Both the position numbers and the translations under genes were made by a program. Below the pieces are notes generated by a model that was not told the DNA's origin, did not search any database, and saw only the letters and a program-made list of their open reading frames with translations. Below are positions 47,346-59,301 of a DNA stretch of 64,000 nucleotides, piece after piece (the first letter of the stretch is position 1; every line of letters starts with the position of its first letter). This DNA comes from Pelodera strongyloides. Taxonomy: Eukaryota; Nematoda; Chromadorea; Rhabditida; Rhabditidae. The stretch spans positions 1,260,001 to 1,324,000 of the forward strand of contig JAANDG010000003.1 of the NCBI GenBank assembly GCA_036852015.1, given 5' to 3'.

Positions 47346-47675
47346 ACGCACACGAACAAGTATAATTACGCAAAGAAAGACCAGAGTTAAGAAAGCAAAT
47401 AAATGAAAAACCACCGTCATGTCAACCAACAACACCGAACCCATTTTGCGAGTGGCGTCTATGCAAAGTGCAACAATTGTGCATTTTTTCTTTCTTTCTC
47501 TGCTATCTCCTGCATTTTAACGTTCTCTAATTTATTATTCGTTGTGAAACTCTTTTTCAACAGTGCCGCTAAATTGCATTTTAAAACAAAATTTGCAGGC
47601 CAGTCCACAATTTTTTTTAACTTTTGAACTTTTATGTTGAGTTTCCCGTGTCTTAACTTCTTGTATAGTAGTTTA

Positions 47676-47904
47676 GGGCGCGTTTAAGATGGACGAAAGA
47701 AAGAAAAAAATGGGTTTTCGGCCGTTCAGGTTGGCCGAAAAGAAAACTTTTGAAAGACAATGCAAAAACAAGAGACGCAGACAAAACCCGAAAAAAATTA
47801 CTGTATTTTTTCATTTTCCCTTAGTATTAAAAGTTTTCTTTTCGGCCAACCTGAACGGCCGAAAACGCATTTTTTTCTTTCTTTCGCCCATCTTAAACGC
47901 GCCC
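47676..47904. mobile_element. Harbinger/Tourist-like MITE
   Basis: 229 bp with near-perfect ~76-bp terminal inverted repeats starting GGGCGCGTTTAAGATGG and a 3-bp TTA duplication at 47673-47675 and 47905-47907. The long arms would fold into a strong hairpin. The minor asymmetry between arms is only a few bases. Confidence 0.92.
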
Positions 47905-47941
47905 TTATTTCCTTCTCGCATCTTTTTATGGTATTTATTCA

Positions 47942-48598
47942 TTAGTTTGCATTAATTTTCTCTGTTCTCGGTTCTCGTTTAAGCACAGGGCCACTCGTTT
48001 GTGGAACCTACTTGTTCTTTCGAGTTCCGTTGATTCTTTTAAAACCCGCATTGACGAGCTTGCTTTAATCGAGCTTTATGAAGTAGCAAATAGAAACATT
48101 GGCCCTTAGTTATTCACATGTACCTCAATTCCTACTTCCTGGAACCTACTTCCTGATAGTATTGTTCTTTCGAGTTCCGTTGATTCGTTTAAAACCCGCA
48201 TTGACGAGCTTGATTTAATCGAGCTTTATGAAGTAGCAAATAGAAACATTCACCCTTAGTTATTCACTAGCATCACATGTACCTTCATTCCTTTGTTGTA
48301 CATAGTTTTTGTCGCTTGTTATATGCGCTTTGTCACTCTCATTGTTATTTGTTGTTGTTGTTGTTATATTATTATTATTGTCGTTTTTTTTTGTCTTCCG
48401 CTTTACTTCGGTGTACACTGAATAAAGTATTCATATATATATATTCCATTGTTGTACATAGTTTTTGTCGCTTGTTATATGCGCTTTATTACTCTCATTG
48501 TTATTTTTGTTGTCGTTGTTGTTATATTATTGTTGTAATTTTTTTGTGTCTTCCGCTTTACTTCGGTGTACGCTGAATAAAGTATTCATATAATTACG
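47942..48598 (+). mobile_element. LINE 3'-end fragments with a duplicated tail
   Basis: The frame ending at TAG 48107-48109 encodes HRATRLWNLL...SVDSFKTRIDEL, the C-terminal pattern of non-LTR retrotransposon ORF2 (R..LWN.L....SFK.RLD). A second partial copy with the same end and stop lies at 48160-48260. Two ~145-bp 3'-UTR copies follow (48290-48435, 48440-48590), both ending TGAATAAAGTATTCATATA. Reverse transcriptase itself is absent, so these are 5'-truncated copies. Confidence 0.75.
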
Positions 48599-48768
48599 CG
48601 TAAAAGTTGGCTGTCTGATATATGTATAATACTTTATTCAACAAAAATTCCAAATCCCAGTGATTCGTTTTTCAAATAATGACTGGGTTAAACTTAAACG
48701 CTGAACCGAATTTTTATTGTGAATCATCTCATTTCAGGCTTGCCGGTACACAACACAATCGCGCTCAA

Positions 48769-51700
48769 ATGGTGCGTTTTAAAAAACCTTTTTGTCGTCA
48801 GTAATTGTAATATTGTCAGTATAGGACTGGAATTGAACCAATATCTGGCGAAATATGGCTATAAACAGTTTACTAGATCGTTGGAATAGTGCGATTTCAT
48901 CTATTATTTAGGCTCGTAATGCGGAAAAGGCAATGACTGCTCTGGCGCGTTGGCGCCGTATGAAGGAAGAAGAAGAAAAGGGTATGTTTGCGAGCTTCTT
49001 ATATTTTTTTTAAATAATAGAATAAAGGTTTATTAATTACATCTATAAGCTTCTTATTTATTTAAGTAATAATACTAAAAGGTTTATTAATAACATGATT
49101 ACATCAATAACACATAGTCAAAAGGCGACCCTAATAGTGATGGTCAATCGTTTTCATAATTACGTTTGTAGGTCCAATTGCGAGGCGGCCTCATGATACA
49201 CAGGAATGTCGGAATCTTTCGGATGCTGAACGTTTTCGGAGAGAGGTACTGAAAAATTGAGCTAAATCAATCGAACAGAAATGTTTGACTTTCATATGTA
49301 TGTCCACATTCCATATATATTTTATACGCAACTTGGTCTTATTTAATAATTAAATAAATATATGTCACGAAGAATTGTGAAATAATGACACATTTTTAGA
49401 TAACAAAGGAAATTTCCAAGAAGATTGCCCTCATTCAAAACCCTGGATTGGGCGAGTTCAAGATTCGTGATCTAAACGACGAGATTAACAAGCTGCTACG
49501 GATAAAGTTTCAATGGGAATTGCGCATCAAAGAATTAGGCGGGCCGGATTACAGGTCAGCTTTTTTCTTCTTTAGTACTTATTTTTTTCCCTGGATCGTT
49601 TCTTAGACGTGCATTGGCCTTGCTCTTACCATTTTAGAGCATCCTCGTTTGGTAGCTAAATGCGTGAACGATAAAAAAAAAATCATTTCCATTTTGTTGG
49701 GTCATGCAAGTTTAACACACATGGTGTGAAGCGTAGGAAAAGTGCGAAATTAAACCTCGGGCAGAAACCCGTGCCATGTGCGTGAATGTTAGGTGGTCTT
49801 TAGCTTATTGTCTGGTACATTGTATGTTGAATGATGCGTTTTATGATACGTCATCCAAGATATGTTTCACTCAAAGGTTCTAAATTACAATCAAAGTTCT
49901 AAGTATCGCCGAAGGTGCAATTTTACCGCTTTGTCTATAAGTTGGTGCGTAAAACCAAAAACACGCATGTACCGCTGCTGGGTTGGTTTTGACCACACCC
50001 GGAGGCTATTGAACTTTTCCTATAGCTAAGCTGAACACCTCCATTTGCGCACGGAATTACATGCTTGTGCCCATACTTAGGCTTAGGCTGGGAAGCCTAA
50101 GCCTAAGCCGAACACCGGTAAACATCACTTTATTCTAGACGAACCGGGAAGGAGTTAGATAAAGAAGGTCGATCTGTGGGGACAGATCGAAGTTACAAGT
50201 ATTTCGGAGCCGCCAAGGATTTACCCGGTGTCCGAGAATTATTCGAAAAGGATTCCGAGATTGAGGTATTTTGCTTATTAAAGAACTTTTGCTCGGTTCC
50301 ATTTTCTCTTTTTCATTTATTAAAGGTGATGGGATTGCCTATAAAAAGGAGATTGTCTACTAAAAATATAAAACCACACAGAGTTGTCTTGAGAAGAGTC
50401 TAGACGATGCTGCTCCGTCGCCTCTTTATTGCCGATGTAAATTTTCATCAGCGGTGTTGATGTTGACCTACACTACGTATCATTTCAGAAAGTCCGTAAG
50501 TCACGAGCTGAATTAATGAAATATGTGGACGCTGGTTATTATGGATACCTCGATGATGATGTGAGTTTACTTGACCAATTTTGTCTGCTTTATACGGGGC
50601 ATTTCTTGTTTCGACATTTCGACTTTCTATATTTCATATTAGCTGCCTCGCATATGCATAATTTATAGTTATAGCTATAGCTGGTGAACTGTTCAGGACA
50701 GTACTCGAGTACTCGAAAATGGGGTGTTTAGCTTGGTAACTGCTGGCCGTGCTGGCCCGCTAGTTGTGCACTTATTTATATTATACCCAAAACTTGTATT
50801 CTGTAATGACTATTTTTATTCAGGATGGCCTGCTCATTCCGCTCGAACAGGAGGAGGAAGCGCGGGCGATTGCAAAAGCCAAGAAGGTAAGCTTTTTTGA
50901 AACTTGGATGTATTTTCTATTTTTGTTCATATCTGCTTCTGCTATTATGTGGTTGCCTCACACTACTGGTATCAAAGTGGTGTAACATAACACTGTAACA
51001 AAGAGTTTTTGGACCGTATGTGGGATAACTACATTGTATTGTACATTCCAGTGGCAGTGTATTGTTTTTCCTTCGTAATTTTACATGTTAAGTTGGGAAG
51101 GGAGGCGAAGGTAATAATTTATTACGCACAAATACAATCAAAGAAAGCAATGTAACGTGCAGTTTGTGTGTCCAGCATACTTTTGTAAACCACGTGATGT
51201 ATCACTTTAAATTCATTTATTTATTAAGGACCACGTGCTGTATCACTTAACAATTTATTTATTTATTCAGAACTGGGAAGAGGGAAAGGGCGGAAAGTTG
51301 GAAAGACAAGCAATTGACAGTGAATCGGATGGGCAAGAGGAAGACGACATATACAAAGTGGAGGATGTAGGGTTTTCCATTTTAGCTTTATAATACGGTA
51401 CCCGTTTTTGTGGATTCATGGTGTCCATGCATGCCGTCAAGGCCAAAGTTCTACAAGTGTAGGAAGGAACGAAGGAAGTGTATCGTAACGTTACTGTAAA
51501 AGCAAAGCACCTTTACTAAATGGTTAACGCTCTGTATTTATATTCATTTTCTCGTGGACTTGAATTATTAAGTCCATGTTAAATAAAAGTTTCTTTTAAT
51601 TAAATACTACACCATTTTTTCCTATGCTTATTGCATATGTAGTTTCGAGAAGCCTATTCGAAACTGATCAATACCTTTGTTTATGTGTGTTTCTAGCGTA

Positions 51701-53037
51701 GCGTAATATCTTTATCCAAGTAGGGCAAGAAAAATTGAGATAGAGATAGAGAATATTATAGTTAAAGCAGGTAACATCCGTTTTTCACACGTATGACGTA
51801 TGCTTGATATTGATACTGTCAATACTGTGTGATTTTTATAGTCTATTTTTATTCACTTACATGCACTACATTTCTAAACCGGCTTTTACATCACTTTTTT
51901 GTCTTTTCAGGATTCTGAGGGCGAATGGCAGACAAAGACCACCGAAGTGATTGGCGAAGACGGAAAGAGACTGAAGATTCAGCACGTTATGGTTCCCACG
52001 ATGAAGGTACGGTGGCTGTTTACAATTATAAACCTTGAAAACGAGCATGACCGCTCTTTCTCCGCTTACTGTCAGCGATAAACGCTCTTTCTCTTTCTTT
52101 TTCTAAACAGTAACCTTATTTTTGAACATTATATTTGGTATAAAATGTGCATGTTTGAACGTGCTATGAAATGATAGGTAGACATGCTCAACCACTGTTT
52201 CGTTTTTGTGTTTGATTTGATTGAATAGGAAAGTTGATCTGATCAACTTAGAACTGTTCTGTTAGTGCATTTACAGTTGATTCCCATTTTCTCTTGATTC
52301 TTAATTCCAATCTTCGCAAAAATCGAACCCTTCTCTTTTGTGATCCTACCGTCAGTAGTTAGAAGACGCGCAGGTGCGTTTAAGTGCCGGAAAGGGCTCC
52401 GGTCCCCTTATGGGGTTTGCAAATATGGCCGATTGCAAGTATCAAAAATCTACCGTATCTTGGAAGTAGACGAGAATATCTACAGGCAGTTTTTGCGGCC
52501 GGTAGCCACGGGACCACTTGTTCAACAAAAAATGTCTCTCCCCGCTTCGTTATAACATGGCGATGGCGGATTTTCTGAAAGGTGTATCAAAATCACGCAA
52601 AGTTACTGTAAATTGCACACGATTTTGCGAATTGATACCAGCAAGGAAAACGCACGGTTTTTGCCCCATTACCGACTGTTAGGAGGGGGAGGACCCGGGA
52701 GGAGAAACGTCTGTAATAGGGCATAAACCTCGCCGGTGAGTCCGGAGGTGGTTCGCGAAATTTTCTCTCTTTGTGATACGATACTAATAAATTCCTCGTA
52801 CCACCTCCGGGCTTCCCATACCTTCTATGCTAATTCCGGAGGTGGTTCAGCCATGGGCCCTCTAACTTTATGCATATTCTAATTGCGGTGGTGGTTCGCC
52901 GGTGAGCTCGTCAGCGGGCTTAGGCTATGGTCTATAACTTTCTTTTGAATTGACTCCTTCTGTTTTAGGACATTGAAGAGGCGATGCTGGAATCGAAGAA
53001 ACAACAACTTTTGGAGAAGTACTTGGGCGAATCGTGA
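48769..53037 (+). CDS. ISY1: Pre-mRNA-splicing factor ISY1
   Basis: A component of the NineTeen-complex-associated spliceosome (XAB2 complex) that stabilises the catalytic step-1 conformation. Exons: 48769-48771 (ATG only), 48912-48981, 49172-49245, 49400-49554, 50139-50265, 50489-50560, 50824-50886, 51271-51366, 51911-52006, 52969-53037; 274 residues (human 285). Diagnostic blocks are ARNAEKAMTALARW at the N-terminus, GLGEFKIRDLNDEINKLLR, KELGGPDY, YKYFGAAKDLPGVRELFEK, RAELMKYVDAGYYGYLDDDD, PLEQEEE and a C-terminal KKQQLLEKYL. The coding part of exon 1 is the bare start codon followed by GTGCGT; this is the only arrangement giving the conserved MARNAEK. An acceptor (CATTTCAG) lies 32 bases before the ATG. 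Intron 9 carries a family A MITE and GGAGGTGGTTC repeats. Confidence 0.96.
50077..50109. repeat. Inverted telomere-like TTAGGC repeats in ISY1 intron 4
   Basis: Two TTAGGC units, a 6-base spacer and two GCCTAA units plus GCC form a palindrome. Confidence 0.8.
52409..52680. mobile_element. Family A element in ISY1 intron 9
   Basis: TATGGGGTTTGCAAATATGG, TACCGTATCTTGG, ACGAGAATATCTACAG and the GGTAGCCACGGGACCA block match, in opposite orientation, 22161-22452. The right terminal repeat is degraded. Confidence 0.65.
52740..52925. repeat. Cluster of GGAGGTGGTTC motifs in direct and inverted order
   Basis: CCGGAGGTGGTTCGCG, an inverted ACCACCTCCGGG, CCGGAGGTGGTTCAGC and GCGGTGGTGGTTCGCCGGTGAG fall within 180 bp of ISY1 intron 9, ending about 45 bases before the last exon. 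Confidence 0.7.
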
Positions 53038-53116
53038 AAACTAGTTACTGTAAGAATCTTGATTTCAAACATCAATTTCTACCAATGTTCGTGTTTTTGA
53101 CAAATTAAATTATGTT

Positions 53117-53143
53117 TTCTCTCTCTCTCTCTCTCTCTCTCTC
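53117..53143. repeat. (CT)n microsatellite in the ISY1 3' flank
   Basis: About 13 CT dinucleotides, 80 bases after the ISY1 stop. Confidence 0.9.
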
Positions 53144-54570
53144 GGTGGAATGCAGTACTTGGGACTTAGACGTTTGCCTTAAAACTATATCACCTGGTTC
53201 ATGTTGTGTTGTAATTTATTGATGATACGAACAAGTAAACAAACCTAAGAGTATATTACTCTGAACTCTGAGCTGTTAGTTAGTTTGATCACCTTTGAGC
53301 CTTATAATTATGTAGACAATGTTTCCAATTTTATTGTTATCTTGTTGTTGAATTGTTATTGTTTAATGAGCGTGTATTTATTGAGTGGTCTCAAGTTGAA
53401 AATTTGAATTTTTAAGATTTTACGATCTAACCGAGGGTGTGATCTGTTAGTAAGACAAATTTAATTGTGAGTGTTATCTAAACTCTTGGAATATTGGCTG
53501 TTTTTGTTGATAAATGATAAAATGATGGGCTGATTTGATTTTCAAATGTCAAATTATGTAAACAATTAACAATGTGGAGGTTATCTTTTATTCACATTCA
53601 GTCAAATAAACACTTGTAAATATGGATATGGATTTGACATTTTTTGTGATATATTGACTATTGATAGGATGGAACGGACTTGTAGAATAACATAAATTTC
53701 TATGTTGAATGTGGTCTATTAAAATTAAAAGATTGGAGTTGAGTTCCGGTTAAAGCGGTATGGCACTTGGTTTGTGAAACTTGTACGGCAAATGGCACTC
53801 CATTCTGTTCCATATCGGTTTAAAGCTTTGACAGTGGGTTATGGAGGCGGTTGCTGGGAATCAGCAAACAGTTAGTAGAACAGGACCAGGACGTATGAAA
53901 CTGAAGTTGTTTGGCAAAGATATAGTATAACAAATTATTGTTCCATAGTTTTCCTCAGTCATCAGTCGATAACAAAGAGCATGAGAAAGGCCACAAGTGG
54001 AAAGAATATGTTAGAGTTACTGTAGGTGATTGCACTATTACAGTAATCTTTTCGAGAGCAAATGCACATCTTTTCCCCGAGAACAGACGTTGACCTGAAA
54101 AGAGGGCATATTTAGTTACGTAGGCACTTACATTCGATTTAGTGTTGCTTACATAAATGAAGATGGAATCAGACGTAAACATCTACAGTATCTTGGTTCG
54201 CCATATGTAAATCACGTTTATGGCTATAAGGAATTCTTCTAATAATCAATAATAATTTATGACGTACATATAAAATGCATGAGCTAGTATTCTAAATTCT
54301 AAATTCTAATATCTACCTGCATCCCTCCGGGTAGTATGCGTGTACTAAACTGTCATGAGGTAGGCATGTGACGGCAGTGGATTCTCCTTTTGGTGACTGT
54401 TTCCTGAAGAGTTTCTTTCAAATAAATTATGGGTTTCTTCGTCCTATTATAAGCTCTACTTCCGGAAATCACGTTAATCTAGTCTAATAAAGAATAGGAA
54501 TTGTTTATTGACTACGCACATAGTACAGTCAAAAGACAACGGTAACAATAGACGGATATGCTTGTCTAGG
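53144..54570. other. ISY1 3' flank, no gene recognised
   Basis: AT-rich. AATAAA at about 53605 could be a distal poly(A) signal. Confidence 0.4.
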
Positions 54571-54574
54571 GGTT

Positions 54575-54715
54575 TCGGAGCGCAAGCGGCAACTTTAGGG
54601 CGTGCAAGCCGCGTGCAAGCGGCGTGGAAAGCGGGCAACCTGCGCGCCAGAACCCATCAGCGTGCAGTTTTTTCCACGCCGTATGCACGCCGTAACATTG
54701 CCGCTTGCACTTCAA
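54575..54715. mobile_element. Fragment of GC-rich family C
   Basis: GCGCAAGCGGCAACTTTA, GCGTGCAAGCCGCGTGCAAG and inverted CACGCCGTATGCACGCCG match the interior of 13324-13987. The CACTG termini are not present. Confidence 0.6.
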
Positions 54716-54774
54716 GTTTGCCGTTGTGTTGTGGTCTTCTGACAATTTCAAGCAATTCGTGTTGAATGCATGAT

Positions 54775-54915
54775 AATGGGGTTTCCAAGTAAAAAACTCG
54801 CCTATTTCTGCAAAATCTAACGTTTTCTGAAACTACTAAATATGAAAAGTTGGAAAATATTCTCGCGTAGTTCCCCAATGCGGTCGATTTTTAAACATGC
54901 TTGGAAACCCCCATA
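54775..54915. mobile_element. Family A element, short
   Basis: The left end ATGGGGTTTCCAAGTA and right end ATGCTTGGAAACCCCCAT are inverted; the interior includes AAATATTCTCGCGTAGTT. About 140 bp. Confidence 0.65.
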
Positions 54916-55739
54916 ATATGTGAAACGGCAATTTTTTTTGAGAATAACTCCTGCCTACCGATGTATTCGTATACAAGCTCCGCCCTCGCACACACCACAG
55001 TTCGGAAAACAATCGGCTCCATCAAAACACCACAAGGAATTGACTGGAAAGGAGAGTAATTAGGCTTAGAACTGTAATATAGAGACTGAATAAGTTCACA
55101 CATGAAGCCCGGGCTCGGGTGATGTGAGACGAGAATTTGTCGCGCATGCATATTTGCCTGGTGACGCTGCTTTAAGCAGAATTCGCCAAGGTCTTGCACA
55201 TACTTGTCGTATCGAGTATCGACATAATGGACTGCATTCGCGCACTACAGTCGCTCACTAATTATTAAAGGTTAAAAACGTTAAGGTTAGACCCGTCTTC
55301 GCAAGAGAAGTGAACTCCGCGCGGGTCCCGTGCCTGAATTACACGGTCCGGCGCAGGCCTGGTCTAGGGGTTTGTTTTCAGTTATTTCGCTTCCTGACCA
55401 TGCATAGCGAATAATAGTCTCAACTCACCACTTTGTAGGAAGAATAGGAAGTAAAGGAGCTCAGCACCGCGTCGCATCGATCATAGTTTTGGGCGATTTT
55501 TAAAGAATTCGACCAAATTGAAATATTAGGACTCTTCGTTTTTAGAATGAGAAATAAGGATAGGTCCGATCTGAAATTGTCAAAATTGTGTAGGAGCACG
55601 TCACATTGATAATAAAAAAAACGAGTTTTTTCCGTATAGTGAGAAATATATGCATTTTGTTCTATTAATGATGATTTTTTTTATAACAGAGCATTTCTAG
55701 GAATTGTTGAGATAGGATCCATTATGGGAGAAGATATAG

Positions 55740-55810
55740 ATAGTCAAGGTAGATCTTCGAGTGTTTACGACTCCCGGAATCGTAAGTGCTCGAAGATCTA
55801 CCTTGACTAT
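55740..55810. repeat. Long hairpin
   Basis: The arms ATAGTCAAGGTAGATCTTCG (from 55740) and the inverse ending at 55810 pair almost perfectly; an inner TTTACGA/TCGTAA pair extends the stem around a CTCCCGGAA loop. Confidence 0.9.
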
Positions 55811-56194
55811 TTCTAGAAATGGCAGGCTTTTTTGTAAAGAAAAAATGGTTATTTAATCAAATACACACAACACAAGAAGACAATGCAATTCGTGTGTTAG
55901 TTCGAACAAATCTAGAGCATAAAGTTAGTACAACTTCTAACGGTGGTTTGCTTTGCATATATATTACTGAGGTGTTGCATTCATTCATAATTTCATTTAT
56001 AAATAACGCATGAGACATGGGATAGGGGGGGGGGGTGCAGGGCTCCTAGCTAGGTGGAATACATAAACCCATAAACGCATACATACGAAGAAGAATAGAT
56101 ATCAAGCTAGGTGTCGAGTTACCACAATCACAATATTGAATGTTGCCCGAGGTTAACACGGTTGAGATTGCGCCAGTGAAATATAAAAAAGGGG

Positions 56195-56325
56195 TAGCAC
56201 TGAGGAAACTTGGCGTGCAAGCCGCGATAAAACGGCGCACAACATTTAGGATTGGAAGCTGAGCGGGAAAGCGTTGGTCTCACAAGCGAGAGGTCGTTGG
56301 TTCGATCCCACCTAGTGCAGACTTG
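56195..56325 (+). repeat. Family C end fused to a tRNA-like sequence
   Basis: CACTGAGGAAACTTGGCGTG at 56198 equals the terminus of the family C element. It runs into 56245-56320, a tRNA-like stretch with A-box-like GCTGAGCGGGAAAGCG and B-box GGTTCGATCCC. The acceptor stem does not pair, so this is a pseudo-tRNA or SINE head rather than a tRNA gene. Confidence 0.45.
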
Positions 56326-57136
56326 CAGACTAATTGTGGTTGTTATGTTAAGTTGTAATGCTGATATTAAAAACATAGAAAAACTTTTCGCTGAAAATCA
56401 TAAGAGAAAAATCTCTTCTAAATTAAGCGAATCTGGCAATACGATTAGATACGCCGTAGTTTTAACATTCCATATCGCGACTGCAAAAAGGTGCACGGCG
56501 AAAACTCTCTAATGAGATTTAGAATACGTTGTCGAATGAAACGAAATGCAAGCGGAACTTTGCCAACTTTTAATATAATAATTATAATAATTCATGATAA
56601 GTTATTAGCCTTTCTAGTCTAAATAGAAACTCACTTACATTTCCCCTACCTAGCCCTAATAAATATGAATTCACTAATCTATAAGGTAAACATGGGTGCT
56701 TTTATGTACACTGACTTGTTTGAAGTGTATGTTGAAATACTCATTGAGCCCACCCCAATTACGATGACGAAATATGTAGCACTTGATAATTTACCATCAA
56801 TAAGATAATTAATAGCACAAGGTGGTACAAAGAATTCATATCAAGTGTGGAGAAAATAAGTAATCGGTAATGATACCAATGTACTAACGTTGGATGCCAA
56901 TGAGAATTCGGATTTACATGTTGAGCTGCTGAATGCCTGAATCATGTCTAAAATTGAGTAATCCATCAGAAAGCGCAATTAGAACAGGTTTGTTCTCTCC
57001 AAAAGACTAATGTCCTCTTTCCATCCAGGCCATTCACAGAAACAAAACGTCGCAATCAGATGAATCCATGCAAATTTTACACATAAAATTAGAACTGCAC
57101 ATATGGAGATATCCAAAATGATAGACGCGCGTTGTT

Positions 57137-57138
57137 TA

Positions 57139-57169
<31 letters not shown>

Positions 57170-57203
57170 GGTGTGTGTGTGTGTGTGCGTGTGCGTGCGT
57201 GTG
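57137..57203. repeat. (GT)n microsatellite
   Basis: About 60 bases of GT with GC interruptions; a weaker GT-rich patch follows at 57305-57345. Confidence 0.9.
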
Positions 57204-57725
57204 GTTGGTATTGTTGCAGAAGAAAACAAACTGAACTAATTAGACTTTATCACTTGTGTGGAATATATAAAGTGTTCGAAACGTATGCTGGATACCTACA
57301 TTTGCGCGTGTGCACTGTGCGTGTGCGTGCGTGCGTTCTGTTGTGCATGTATTTTTGCATTTATATAAAATCTATCTTTTTTCCTAGCACCACCATAATA
57401 TTCTTAATTACGCATTTTTGCAATACAGAGGTATGTCAAACCTCTGCAGATGGTTGCAATACTTAGATGAATACCTGTACCACATTATATCCATCTAAGT
57501 CTACATATAAGGTCACTTATACAATTCCAAGCAGGACAATATCTCAACAAACTCGGGGCTAATTTTCTAGTGAGTAAAAGGGGCTATTGTTGGTGTTTGT
57601 CGGCGGCACAATTTTGCGATTTTGGCGCTGTTTTCCTCCTTTTCTGTGCTTCTTTGCACTGCTAATAGAGACGTCAATTGGATCAGACAGATGAGTAGAG
57701 GAGGATTAGGAAGGTGTCCCTCTTT

Positions 57726-57755
57726 ACTCTCTCTCTCTCTCTCTTTCTCTCTCGT
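57726..57755. repeat. (CT)n microsatellite
   Basis: CT repeat; the following 57770-57960 is GA-rich on the same strand. The ORFs here are compositional artefacts. Confidence 0.85.
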
Positions 57756-58262
57756 TAGGGAGCATGAAATCAAGAGTGAGAGATCGAGAATGCTGAAGAA
57801 ATCAGAGGGAGCGAGAGAATTAGACAGAGAATCTAGAAGAAAACACAACGAACTGTAGAGGCCGACACAAAGAAAGAAATAGAGACCGTGATAGACGATA
57901 GAGGGAGAGAGAGAAAGAGAGAATCTCAAAGAAACCAAAGTAGAGGCGCTAGAGAGAAGGAGAGCGAGCTTGACTACTTGTCAACTGATAAACTCTGCCA
58001 AGTGTCAGAACTTGCAAGTGCTAGAGGATTGATCTGTCATAAAGATTATGACATTTGTATGTGGGAAAGGTGACTAACTATTGAGTGATTGACATGTTAA
58101 GACATCGTTGTCAATATTGTCATTAAAAAATAAAAGATAATTCTTAAAACCCATGAAAGTATTGGCCACTTATAAGTAGCAGGATTGGCAAGTACATCGA
58201 TTAAAAATGTTCGTTCATGTCCCGCATAATTTGTCTCAAAGAATAAAAGACGGGAAGCGAAT

Positions 58263-58264
<2 letters not shown>

Positions 58265-58312
<48 letters not shown>

Positions 58313-58375
58313 CGAGGGAGAGAGTGATAGAGAGAGAAGGACAATTAGAGAGAAAGACAGGGAGAGAGAAACAAG
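58265..58375. repeat. (GA)n microsatellite
   Basis: About 20 GA units followed by GCGAGGGAGA variants. Confidence 0.9.
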
Positions 58376-59278
58376 GAGAAATCTACATAATGTATCATCG
58401 CGTATAAAAGGAACGGGACCCTGACAACAAAGTGACTGATGAGTTCAGATGAAAAGTGCAACAAGAAGTGGTATCGCTATTTAGTTTCCAATCGGCTTCA
58501 CTGATGGAGGTAGACAGAGGGAGCGCCGCAACGAACACTTCTTAGATTGCGCCGGAAGTGCGCCAAAGGATGTGCAATCCAGAACTGTGCAGCTATAGTG
58601 CGCCCCTCGGCATGCTCCGTCACGTCGCTGTGACCAAAAATATAAGTACATTGCCAAAGCTAAGTGTACGCAATTATTAATAAAAAAAATTATAGCCGCA
58701 TCATGAACTTCTGTCTGTCGGATGATTAGCTTACTTGTTGTGCTATTCATGTGCTCTATAAAGCAAAAGAAAATTCTTACTAACAAAAAGTGAAATAAGC
58801 CACAACTTTGTAATTATTAGCTGACAATGGGTGGTGCGGACATGACGTTCAGACTCACAGACAATTGCAAATTGAGTGTTGGCCAGTTCTCGCATAGGCC
58901 ATATATGGACCAGGGGGGAAAATAGGAAAGAGAGAGACAAATTATACTGAATTGTGCTTGTGACAACCTAGTCAAGTGTAGCAAATGCGTGCCTTTATAC
59001 TAAGGGAGGACTTTATATTAAGGGAGGAGTTTTATACTAAGGAGGACTTTATACTATAAGGGAGTAGGGCTTTAAACTAAGGGAGGACGGGAAAGTCAGG
59101 CTGGCTTATATATGAAACTTACAAAATTGGATACAAAATATTAAGAAAAAGATGGGAAACTCTATTTAGTATATAAAACCTATTGTTAGAAGTGGGGGGG
59201 GGGGGCAACTACTAATGTAAGAATTTAAACCGAGCTTTGTTCATTGAGGCTGGCAAATCGTTGGTGAATACAGTATGA

Positions 59279-59301
59279 GCCTAAGCCTAAGTCTAAGCCT
59301 A
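59279..59301. repeat. Telomere-like GCCTAA tract
   Basis: Four consecutive units (GCCTAA, GCCTAA, GTCTAA, GCCTA) of the TTAGGC telomere repeat in the C-rich orientation. Confidence 0.75.

Noticed and set aside
56245..56320. tRNA gene
   Set aside because: A and B boxes are recognisable, but the acceptor stem does not pair and the T stem has a mismatch, so it is called tRNA-like only.
57567..58407. ORFs of 60-120 codons on both strands
   Set aside because: Produced by GA/CT-rich low-complexity DNA; no domains and no codon structure.
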